From IMG/VR virus record IMGVR_UViG_3300043122_000114, positions 1 to 27,856 of that record: DNA of 27,856 bases; one strand, 5' to 3'. The notes under the pieces are model-generated. The model ran no database searches, had not been told where the DNA came from, and saw only the letters and a list, made by a program, of their open reading frames with translations. This document shows positions 13,501 to 19,448 of the stretch, piece after piece. The DNA comes from a virus. Every line of letters begins with the position of its first letter. The stretch's first letter is position 1. The position numbers were made by a program, and so were the translations under genes.

Positions 13501-13525
13501 GGCGGCCACAACCACGGAGACCAAC

Positions 13526-13747
13526 ATGCAACAAAACCACCGAGCAAACGTCTGGATCACCCCAGAAACCCGCGCCCACCTGGTAGCCATAGGACGCGCT
13601 CACGGAGCCGCAGAAGGCCGGGAGATGTCGCCGGGTATTCGGGTGGCGGCTAAGTACCATGAGAGGCTTGTGGAGGCGCTAAAGATCGTTGGCGCAGATT
13701 GCGCTGACGCCCGCGCCCTGCTTAAAGAGATTGAGGAGGCGAGATGA
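13526..13747 (+). CDS. Small protein, possible ribbon-helix-helix regulator, 73 aa
   Basis: It starts at an ATG with GGAGA seven bases upstream. The N-terminus reads NVWITPETRAHLVAIGRAHG, a short beta-strand followed by a helix as in ribbon-helix-helix proteins. SPGIRVAAKYHERLVEALKI then supplies a second and longer helix. Such small proteins bind palindromic operators as dimers. The palindrome in the promoter spacer at 13385-13400 is therefore a plausible autoregulatory site. The assignment rests on pattern only. It overlaps the next gene by ATGA. Confidence 0.6.
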   Translation: MQQNHRANVWITPETRAHLVAIGRAHGAAEGREMSPGIRVAAKYHERLVEALKIVGADCADARALLKEIEEAR

Positions 13748-13884
13748 GCGAAAGGGTCAACCACCACGCCGAGCTGGTGGAGCTTGTTGACTCTGCTGCT
13801 ACTGCTTTAGAGATGGCCGGATACATGGAAACGGCGTCTATGCTGCGCGGAAAGCTTGCCGGACTAGACACAAAAAAGGACTAA
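13744..13884 (+). CDS. Small helical protein, 46 aa
   Basis: It starts at the ATGA overlap with the preceding gene and reads MSERVNHHAELVELVDSAAT, then ALEMAGYMETASMLRGKLAG, an all-helical protein. After the TAA at 13882 the same frame stays open for another 34 codons up to 13989, an unusual arrangement described in the next entry. No function is recognised. Confidence 0.55.
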   Translation: MSERVNHHAELVELVDSAATALEMAGYMETASMLRGKLAGLDTKKD

Positions 13885-13989
13885 CTTGCACAGAAGATCG
13901 ACAAGCCATTAACGGAAACCCGCTGGCATCTGGAGCAGATGTTGAAGCGGGGAGAGATTAGCTATCGGCTGGGGAGGTATGGGGTATGA
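13885..13989 (+). pseudogene. In-frame coding-like stretch with no standard start
   Basis: Directly after the TAA of the 46-aa gene, the same frame continues as LAQKIDKPLTETRWHLEQML and KRGEISYRLGRYGV before a TGA overlapping the next gene's ATG. It reads like the end of a winged-helix or similar protein. The only ATG (13939) leaves 16 codons. It could be a decayed 3' gene end, or part of a longer protein reached by stop-codon readthrough. Confidence 0.35.
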
Positions 13990-14558
13990 GTATTGACATT
14001 GAGCGGTTGAAGGTTGATGCGGCGTATTTTGATGAGGTTGCGCCGGAGGGGGCGACGCATTATTCCGCAGAAACAGAAGAACAGTTTGCGGCATGGTGGG
14101 TAAACCCAGATGGGGAGATTGGCATGATGGACGCCACGTTGGCAGACAAGGAAGGCACATGGAGGGAAAGCTTATTCTTCGATGAGCGCACGAAAGCACG
14201 CGCCATCCCAAGGCCCGCCAAGCGAAGCCGGGAGTGGGATGTGAATGGAGGCAGTACTCCTTGCTCGTTAGTGGACGATCATCCTATCCGCAGGATAGGA
14301 GAGCTCGGTAATCAGGTCCACAACTTGGGATGCGAGTGGCAGGCAGACGAAAACATATCTGATGCATTGGGGGAAATAGCTTTCAAGCTATGGGAGGTAG
14401 AGAAGCAGGTGCGCCTCCGCACCAAAGAACAGCGCCTCCGGGATGAGCTGGCGCGACTGATTGAGGAAAACTGGATCAATGACGACGGAGCGCACTCTGG
14501 AAAGTCAGCCTCGGCTGCCATCCTCGCCAAATACGAACTCAAGGAGCGCACCCAATGA
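13986..14558 (+). CDS. Hypothetical phage protein, 190 aa
   Basis: The ATG overlaps the preceding TGA, and GGGGAGG lies about nine bases upstream. Residues 10-75 (DAAYFDEVAPEGATHYSAET) match the VAPEGATHY pattern common in phage proteins of unknown function, often followed by a tryptophan-rich strand (FAAWWVNPDGEIG). The C-terminal half is helical (EVEKQVRLRTKEQRLRDELA). A perfect 8-bp inverted repeat lies within the coding sequence at 14282-14300. It overlaps the next gene by four bases. No enzyme motif is seen. Confidence 0.7.
   Translation: MSIDIERLKVDAAYFDEVAPEGATHYSAETEEQFAAWWVNPDGEIGMMDATLADKEGTWRESLFFDERTKARAIPRPAKRSREWDVNGGSTPCSLVDDHPIRRIGELGNQVHNLGCEWQADENISDALGEIAFKLWEVEKQVRLRTKEQRLRDELARLIEENWINDDGAHSGKSASAAILAKYELKERTQ
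14282..14300. repeat. Perfect 8-bp inverted repeat inside a gene
   Basis: TCCTATCC (14282-14289), loop GCA, GGATAGGA (14293-14300). It encodes DHPIRRIGEL, so the repeat is accommodated by the protein. It could be a protein binding site or an RNA hairpin. Confidence 0.5.
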
Positions 14559-14752
14559 CTCAACCACCCGCCCGCTTATGCACAGGCGCAAACCGCACCA
14601 GGCTCTGCCCGCAGCGCACCCGGTGTAAGCGGTACCTGGACTACCTGGAAGCCGACGCCAGTCAGCCGGTCAGCATTGACAGTGCGCCGCGATACCCGCA
14701 TGAATGCTGGCGGTTGTTGCCGGTACGCCAGGCAGGCAACGAAAAGTTATAA
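14555..14752 (+). CDS. Small cysteine-containing protein, 65 aa
   Basis: It starts at the ATGA overlap with the preceding gene. The sequence begins MTQPPARLCTGANRTRLCPQ and has cysteines at 9, 18, 24 and 51, which could bind zinc (LC...LCPQRTRCKRYLDYLEAD). The charged, Arg-rich N-terminus suggests nucleic-acid binding. It ends at 14752, just before the promoter at 14782. No family is recognised. Confidence 0.6.
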   Translation: MTQPPARLCTGANRTRLCPQRTRCKRYLDYLEADASQPVSIDSAPRYPHECWRLLPVRQAGNEKL

Positions 14753-14781
14753 GGCGGGCGGCTGTTGATGCTAATCGGTAT

Positions 14782-14810
14782 TTAACAGTGGCAGCCCCGA
14801 TAGGTATAGT
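14782..14810 (+). promoter_or_regulatory. Promoter upstream of the 102-aa gene
   Basis: TTAACA (14782-14787), 17-base spacer, TATAGT (14805-14810). Each box matches five of six consensus bases. It lies 35 bases before the ATG at 14845. Confidence 0.65.
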
Positions 14811-14844
14811 TCAACCATACCAACACGGAATGCGGAGAAATGTT

Positions 14845-15153
14845 ATGGCTAAAGCTAGGCGACTTTACAGCGGGTACGATTCTTATGGCCGTGCAGTCGA
14901 AGTAGCGGAGCGCACGGACGGCGTATGGTTCTGCCGAGATTACTGTTGGAACGGTTACCGCAAAACCTGGTCTGCTTGGATGGCTTATGGGAAGGTCCCT
15001 ACTTTTCCAGTCCGAGTTCGTAACATGTGCGAACATCCTGGCGCCCAAGAATATGTCGAAATTCCAGAAGAAGAGCAGGAAAACAGCATTGAATACGGGT
15101 TTAGTATACTGCGCATAATCCCTGGCCCTCATCGTATACGTCTGCCAGATTAA
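14845..15153 (+). CDS. Hypothetical protein, 102 aa
   Basis: The ATG at 14845 has GGAG nine bases upstream and follows its own promoter; an earlier open stretch from 14704 overlaps the preceding gene. The protein is rich in aromatic residues: MAKARRLYSGYDSYGRAVEV, then GVWFCRDYCWNGYRKTWSAW. It probably forms a small beta-rich fold. Separate transcription and a lone position suggest an accessory (moron-like) gene. No function is recognised. Confidence 0.6.
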   Translation: MAKARRLYSGYDSYGRAVEVAERTDGVWFCRDYCWNGYRKTWSAWMAYGKVPTFPVRVRNMCEHPGAQEYVEIPEEEQENSIEYGFSILRIIPGPHRIRLPD

Positions 15154-15162
15154 CCAGCCTCC

Positions 15163-15184
15163 GCCCTGGGCTCAGGCCCAGGGC
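15163..15184. other. Strong 9-bp GC-rich hairpin
   Basis: GCCCTGGGC (15163-15171), loop TCAG, GCCCAGGGC (15176-15184). There is no T-run after it, so it is not a standard intrinsic terminator on the plus strand. It may stabilise the mRNA end of the preceding gene or shape the leader of the secreted-protein gene. Confidence 0.6.
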
Positions 15185-15253
15185 CATGGCGTAAAACTGG
15201 CCTAACATCATCTCCCCAACCGCCCGCCAATGGCAGCTCCCAAGGATTTCCCC

Positions 15254-15577
15254 ATGAAAACCAACACAGCCTACCGCATCACCACCATCTTCGCCTTTCT
15301 GGCCGCTACGGCCCTATGCGTGCCCGCGCATGCAGAAACCGCCCTGCACGCCGGAGGCTGGAGCTACCACATCGTCACAGGCAACAAGGTCGATTACACC
15401 AGCAGCCATGACCTGGTCGCGGTTGAGCACAAGCGGGTATTCGCTGCCAGGTTCCGCAATAGCTTCGGCAAGAAGCTGTTGCAGCAAGAAAGGAAGCTGA
15501 GATTAGATATGGCTACCATGCAAATCATGGGAAAATGCCAGCAAGAAGGTAGCCCTTGCGTTCTCCGTGAGGTTTGA
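15254..15577 (+). CDS. Secreted phage protein with signal peptide, 107 aa
   Basis: The ATG at 15254 has AAGGA seven bases upstream. The N-terminus MKTNTAYRITTIFAFLAATA plus LCVPAHA is a clear signal peptide with an AHA|ET cleavage site near residue 28. The mature protein reads ALHAGGWSYHIVTGNKVDYT, then LVAVEHKRVFAARFRNSFGK. This GGWS.H...H....EH......RNS.G pattern recalls short exported phage proteins whose job is not settled. It lies between two self-contained transcription units, so it may act on the host envelope during infection or lysogeny. Two cysteines near the C-terminus (KCQQEGSPC) may form a disulfide. Confidence 0.7.
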   Translation: MKTNTAYRITTIFAFLAATALCVPAHAETALHAGGWSYHIVTGNKVDYTSSHDLVAVEHKRVFAARFRNSFGKKLLQQERKLRLDMATMQIMGKCQQEGSPCVLREV

Positions 15578-15585
15578 GCTATAGT
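15556..15585 (+). promoter_or_regulatory. Promoter of the non-coding RNA unit
   Basis: TTGCGT (15556-15561), 18-base spacer, TATAGT (15580-15585). It overlaps the last codons and stop of the secreted-protein gene. It would start transcription near 15592 with no following gene before the terminator at 16041. Confidence 0.55.
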
Positions 15586-15951
15586 CACCCATGACAATTG
15601 CATGTCAGCGGGCCGCAGCGCTTAATCTGCGGTGCACGGCTAGAGCTTGCCGAACTAGCCACAAGCCTGGAGGCAATCTCACTGTGAAGCGATACGCTGT
15701 ACGCATCCCGTTAGGCGGTAACTAGCGGGCACTGATTTGGCCTCTGTTGCATGACGATGCTACGACCGTCTGACGAGGCGGCCAGAGGCCAATTCAGTGA
15801 GGTGAATGCGCAGGCTGATGCGCAGGTGTGGTGTAAGGAGCGCTGCACAACTCATGCAGCGCAAGCACGCCGTGGAACGGCGGTGCAGGTGAATCCTGCC
15901 ACTGGTGGAGACCAAGCCGGAGATCAGCACCGGCCACCTCACTTTAATTCT

Positions 15952-16020
15952 GGGCCAATAGCTCAATCAGCAGAGCAGCCGACTCATAACCGCCATCCCG
16001 ACGGCGGCAGATAGTCGGGG
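15952..16020 (+). other. tRNA-like 5' half with CAT anticodon loop, probably not a functional tRNA
   Basis: GGGCCAA, TA, a D-arm GCTC/GAGC (15961-15976) and an anticodon-type loop CTCATAA (15983-15989) follow tRNA(CAU) order closely. The anticodon stem pairs at only three of five positions. No T-arm or CCA end lies at the right distance; instead CCGCC (15990-15994) pairs with GGCGG (16003-16007), or CCCGAC (15997-16002) with GTCGGG (16014-16019). It may be a decayed tRNA, an att-site remnant, or a tRNA-mimicking domain of the RNA. Confidence 0.5.
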
Positions 16021-16040
16021 CTTCCTCTCTCTCCATCTTG

Positions 16041-16066
16041 CCCCGCGATTGCGGGGATTTTTTTTT
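16041..16066 (+). terminator. Strong intrinsic terminator before the terminase genes
   Basis: CCCCGC (16041-16046), loop GATT, GCGGGG (16051-16056), then A and nine Ts (16058-16066). It ends the non-coding RNA unit. A TATACT box at 16072-16077 follows at once, with TTGCGG (16049-16054) as a weak -35 17 bases upstream, so terminase transcription may restart here. Confidence 0.9.
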
Positions 16067-16084
16067 CGAGGTATACTGTTAGGT

Positions 16085-16504
16085 ATGGCAAGACCGACTG
16101 TAATGACACAAGAAATCCGAGACGAAATCTGCTTTAGATTGTCGTCCGGCGAGTCGTTGCGTTCCATTTGCCGAGATGAGTCATTCCCCGCTATCAGCAC
16201 CGTGCTACTTGCTGTAGTCCAAAACCGGGATGGATTTTCGGAACAATACATGCAAGCGCGGACAGCTGGCGGCTTTTCGCACGCTGACAGGGTTATTGAT
16301 ACCGTTGACCGAGTGGCCGCCGGAGAGATTGACCCGCAATCAGCTAGAGCTATGCTGGATGGCCTGAAGTGGGCGGCTGAGCGCATGGCCCCGAAGTCAC
16401 ACAGCGCACGACAAGAAATCGACCACACCACGGCAGGCCAACCAATGCAGTCTGTCCAGGACGCCGTATTGGCAGCCCTGAAAGCAAAGCATGAACCCGA
16501 ATGA
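16085..16504 (+). CDS. terS: Terminase small subunit, 139 aa
   Basis: The ATG at 16085 is the first after the terminator; a longer frame into the terminator hairpin is discarded. The N-terminus MARPTVMTQEIRDEICFRLS is a helix-turn-helix (GESLRSICRDESFPAISTVL). A helical middle follows (GFSHADRVIDTVDRVAAGEI) and then LDGLKWAAERMAPKSHSARQ, the typical layout of small terminases that bind the phage packaging site and load the large subunit. The C-terminal tail would contact the large subunit. It overlaps the large-subunit gene by 14 bases. The upstream structured RNA lies where packaging signals are often found. Confidence 0.85.
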   Translation: MARPTVMTQEIRDEICFRLSSGESLRSICRDESFPAISTVLLAVVQNRDGFSEQYMQARTAGGFSHADRVIDTVDRVAAGEIDPQSARAMLDGLKWAAERMAPKSHSARQEIDHTTAGQPMQSVQDAVLAALKAKHEPE

Positions 16505-17885
16505 CATCGCGGACAACCGCACCGACCTTCTCACCTTTACGAAGACCATGTTTCGCGCCCGAAAGGGTGCGGAGCTAAAAGAGAACTGGCACCAAGCCGA
16601 AATCTGCAATGCCCTTGAGCGCGTCGTAATCGGCAAAACCAAGCGACTGATCATTAACGTCCCGCCGCGCTCCGGCAAGACCGAGCTGGCGGTGATCAAC
16701 TTTATCGCGTGGTGCATGGGCAACTTCCCGGAGTCCGAATTCATTCACGCCAGCTATTCCAAGCGGCTCGCCACCGCAAACGCCTATGCCGTTAGGGCGA
16801 TCATGCAGCACGAAACCTATGCCGAGATATTCAGCCACACCGCACTGGCCGGGGACTCAAAAGCAAAGGATGAGTTCCGCACGGCTCAGGGCGGCATTGT
16901 GTACGCAACTGGGGCGGAAGGCTCTATAACTGGATATGGCGCCGGAGGCATGGGGGGGAGATTCAAGGGCGCAATAGTAATAGACGATCCTCACAAGGCT
17001 GGCGAGGCAAACAGTCAGACCATGCGCCAAAACGTTTTGGACTGGTTCGCCACCACCATGGAAAGCCGCAAAAACAGCCCGGACACGCCTATCATCTTGA
17101 TCATGCAGCGGCTTCACGAGTCAGACCTGACCGGCTGGCTTTTGGCTGGCGGCAACGGCGAAGAGTGGGATCATCTATGCATTCCAGCCATGACGGATAA
17201 CGGCGATAGCTTCTGGCCTGAGCAGTTCCCGCTAGATATGCTGGACAGGCTCAAGGCAGCGAACAGTTACGTGTTCTCGGGCCAGTACATGCAGCGCCCC
17301 GCACCGTCTGGGGGCGGCATATTTAAAGACGAGTGGCTGAAGCACTGGCACGAATTGCCGCCACTTGAATACCGCATGATTTACGCAGACACGGCCATGA
17401 AAACCGGACAGGAAAACGACTTCAGCGTGTTCCAACACTGGGGCAAGGGCAAAGACGGCAAGATTTACCTGATTGACATGATCAGGGGCAAGTGGGAAGC
17501 GCCCCAGCTTTTGAGCCAGGCGCGGGCGTTTTGGGATAAGTGTCGGCACGCAGGAACCGGAAATCTTAGGAAAATGAAAGTTGAGGACAAGGCCAGCGGA
17601 ACCGGTCTGATCCAGCAGCTAAAGCAAGGCGGCATACCGGTTGAAGGTATTCAGCGAGACAAGGACAAGATCACCAGAGGGTACGACGCCGCGCCCATGG
17701 TCGAGGCTGGCAATGTGTGGCTGCCAATGCGCCATGAATGCCTGTCCGATCTATTGCACGAGCTGAGCCTGTTCCCGGTTGCAGCCCATGATGACACGGT
17801 TGACCCTCTTATGGATGCGGTTCAGGATATGCTTGTATCAAGGCGAAGCATAAACAAACCCATCCCAGTCACTTTTGCCCTATAA
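16491..17885 (+). CDS. terL: Terminase large subunit (packaging ATPase and nuclease), 464 aa
   Basis: An N-terminal ATPase with Walker A PPRSGKTE (GKT at 62-64), Walker B AIVIDDPHK (Asp165, Asp166) and coupling motif LIMQRLHESDLTGWLL. The C-terminal RNase H-like nuclease has acidic residues in MIYADTAMKTG (Asp300), KVEDKASGTGL (near 364-374) and HDDTVDPLMDA (near 433-443). It pumps DNA into the procapsid and cuts the concatemer. The length is normal for the Terminase_6 group. The start ATG lies in the terS coding region with a weak ribosome site, so coupling is likely. The stop overlaps a TATAAT at 17881-17886, but no good -35 is seen. Confidence 0.96.
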   Translation: MNPNDIADNRTDLLTFTKTMFRARKGAELKENWHQAEICNALERVVIGKTKRLIINVPPRSGKTELAVINFIAWCMGNFPESEFIHASYSKRLATANAYAVRAIMQHETYAEIFSHTALAGDSKAKDEFRTAQGGIVYATGAEGSITGYGAGGMGGRFKGAIVIDDPHKAGEANSQTMRQNVLDWFATTMESRKNSPDTPIILIMQRLHESDLTGWLLAGGNGEEWDHLCIPAMTDNGDSFWPEQFPLDMLDRLKAANSYVFSGQYMQRPAPSGGGIFKDEWLKHWHELPPLEYRMIYADTAMKTGQENDFSVFQHWGKGKDGKIYLIDMIRGKWEAPQLLSQARAFWDKCRHAGTGNLRKMKVEDKASGTGLIQQLKQGGIPVEGIQRDKDKITRGYDAAPMVEAGNVWLPMRHECLSDLLHELSLFPVAAHDDTVDPLMDAVQDMLVSRRSINKPIPVTFAL

Positions 17886-17941
17886 TCAGCGCCGTGCCAT
17901 AATACGAAACAAACCAACAGCCTTGTCGTGAGACACGCCAT

Positions 17942-19381
17942 ATGCCGGTATCAACTCCGCACCCAGACTATACGCGAAACCTACCAGATTGGCAGCTAGT
18001 CCGTGACTGTGTGGCGGGGCAGAGCGCAATTAAGCGGCGCGGGACCGTCTACCTGCCGGCATCGTTTGCCGAGGACACGAAGGATGCAAGCGGTACAGTG
18101 ATCAGCCCTGCTGACCCGGTGCGCTACAGGCAATACATTGAGCGCGCCTACTTCATGGGCGTGACAAGCCGCACCAAAGAAGCCCTGACGGGGATGGTTT
18201 TCCGAAAGCCGCCTACCTATGAATTGCCAAAGGCAGTTGAGGATTTGCTGGAGAATATCGACGGGGCGGGACAGAGCGTTGACCAGCTGGCGAAAGAGAT
18301 GGTTGGCGAGCTGTTGACCGTTGGGCGGTATGGCCTATTGGTCGATTACCCGGAAGCTCCGGCCAAGTCGGACAAGCGCAAAGCCAGGCAGCTAGGACTG
18401 CGGCCTACGGTGTCAGCTTACCCTGCCGAAAGCATTATCAACTGGCGATTCGAAGGCGTTAACGGGCGCAAGATGTTGACGCTTGTCGTGCTGGCGGAAT
18501 CGGTGGACGATTCGAACGACGAGTTCGGCCACGAAGACAAGCTTATTTACCGCGTATTGCGCTTGAGAGACGGCGTTTACAGCCAGGCCGTTTACGACGA
18601 GTCCGGCGAAACTCTGACGGCAGAATATACACCTCGCATGGCTGGCGGCGCTACGTTCGACCACATCCCGTTCCACATCGCAGGCGCAACGAACAACTAT
18701 CCGGAGCCGGATGTTGCTCCGCTTTACGATATGGCTGTGCTGAACATTGCGCACTACCAAAGCACGGCAGAGTTGAAAGAAAACCAGTTCTTCAGCGCCC
18801 AGGGCACGCTGCATCTTGATATCGGCACAATGGATCTTGATGAGTTCCAAAGGGCTAACCCCAACGGCGTAACCATTGGTAGGCGTAACGGCCTTGTCAC
18901 GGCGGGCGGCGGCTCTGCAAAGCTATTACAGGGCGATAGTCGTCAGGGCGATATTCTGGGCACGATGGCGCACGAAGAGGCGCAAATGGTGGCCATTGGT
19001 GCGCGCCTGGTTCAGAGAGGCGGGCAAACCGAAACGGCAGAAGCCGCAAGGTTGGCGGCAAGTGCTGAGGCGTCAACACTGGATAACCTTGTTGGCAATG
19101 GCAGCGAGGCGCTGGAAGCGGCCCTTGAGGACGTGGCGAGATTTGCCGGGGAAGACCCGAAAGGCGTACTGTACCGGTTGAACCAGTCTTTCTGGGAAAC
19201 CAGCCTAAGCGCGCAAGACCTGGCCGCGATTCAGCAGGGCGTGGGGACCATTTACGGCGCTATTGACGCCATCCACATGATCCGAGAGGGGCGCATTATC
19301 CTTAACCCGGACAGGGAGGATGATGCCATCCTGGATGACGCGGCCTCGTCCCTATTGACGAACGGTAGCGAATTCGAGTAA
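17942..19381 (+). CDS. Portal protein, DUF4055 type, 479 aa
   Basis: Placed directly after the large terminase, and its sequence resembles the DUF4055 portal-like family: TPHPDYTRNLPDWQLVRDCV at the N-terminus, then RYRQYIERAYFMGVTSRTKE, GRYGLLVDYPEA near 130-145, and a long helical C-terminal part with AARLAASAEASTLDNLVGNG. A dodecameric ring at the head vertex carries DNA in and out and docks the terminase and connectors. The spacer of 56 bases before it has no strong signal. The length fits the family. Confidence 0.85.
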   Translation: MPVSTPHPDYTRNLPDWQLVRDCVAGQSAIKRRGTVYLPASFAEDTKDASGTVISPADPVRYRQYIERAYFMGVTSRTKEALTGMVFRKPPTYELPKAVEDLLENIDGAGQSVDQLAKEMVGELLTVGRYGLLVDYPEAPAKSDKRKARQLGLRPTVSAYPAESIINWRFEGVNGRKMLTLVVLAESVDDSNDEFGHEDKLIYRVLRLRDGVYSQAVYDESGETLTAEYTPRMAGGATFDHIPFHIAGATNNYPEPDVAPLYDMAVLNIAHYQSTAELKENQFFSAQGTLHLDIGTMDLDEFQRANPNGVTIGRRNGLVTAGGGSAKLLQGDSRQGDILGTMAHEEAQMVAIGARLVQRGGQTETAEAARLAASAEASTLDNLVGNGSEALEAALEDVARFAGEDPKGVLYRLNQSFWETSLSAQDLAAIQQGVGTIYGAIDAIHMIREGRIILNPDREDDAILDDAASSLLTNGSEFE

Positions 19382-19387
19382 GCAGGT

Positions 19388-19426
19388 GTTATAATTCAAC
19401 AAACCCGTTACAGCAGGCGCTGTAAC
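19388..19426 (+). promoter_or_regulatory. Extended -10 promoter with a leader hairpin
   Basis: TG (19388-19389) just before TATAAT (19390-19395) resembles an extended -10 site; no matching -35 is seen. Downstream, GTTACAGC (19407-19414), loop AGGC, GCTGTAAC (19419-19426) is a perfect 8-bp hairpin. It would lie at the very 5' end of the scaffold/capsid mRNA, a place for stabilising stem-loops. No T-run follows. Confidence 0.5.
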
Positions 19427-19448
19427 AACAATCTGACAGGTGCTCAGA

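Larger units (their letters stand above)
15592..16066 (+). ncRNA. Candidate large structured phage RNA, about 475 nt
   Basis: A gene-free unit with its own promoter and intrinsic terminator and unusually dense perfect helices. Among them: 15613-15618/15627-15632; 15638-15643/15655-15660; an 8-bp stem with 7-nt loop (15707-15714/15722-15729); a 17-position stem with one mismatch (15730-15746/15783-15799) closing two hairpins (15749-15760, 15766-15781); TGCGCA hairpin 15807-15824; an 8-bp stem with 7-nt loop (15840-15847/15855-15862); 15865-15886; 15885-15899; 15916-15920/15930-15934. The later hairpins are enclosed by 15796-15804/15935-15943. It ends in a tRNA-like half. Large phage RNAs beside tRNAs (GOLLD, ROOL) are a loose comparison, but no match is claimed. 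The start is inferred from the promoter. Confidence 0.65.

Noticed and set aside
13278-13586. Open reading frame across the repeat cluster and promoter
   Set aside because: It starts at a GTG within a repeat, has no ribosome site, runs over the palindromic promoter and overlaps the better-supported gene at 13526.
15751-16014. 87-codon frame through the structured RNA
   Set aside because: Its end (GPIAQSAEQPTHNR) is the familiar false translation of a tRNA-like sequence, and the region is dominated by RNA helices.
15952-16046. Complete tRNA using TTGCCCC (16037-16043-type end) as the 3' acceptor strand
   Set aside because: One acceptor mismatch, no T-arm before it, no CCA, and those bases form the terminator stem.
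15592-16066. Group I intron, RNase P RNA or tmRNA
   Set aside because: None of their diagnostic conserved sequences were found, and no interrupted gene flanks the region.
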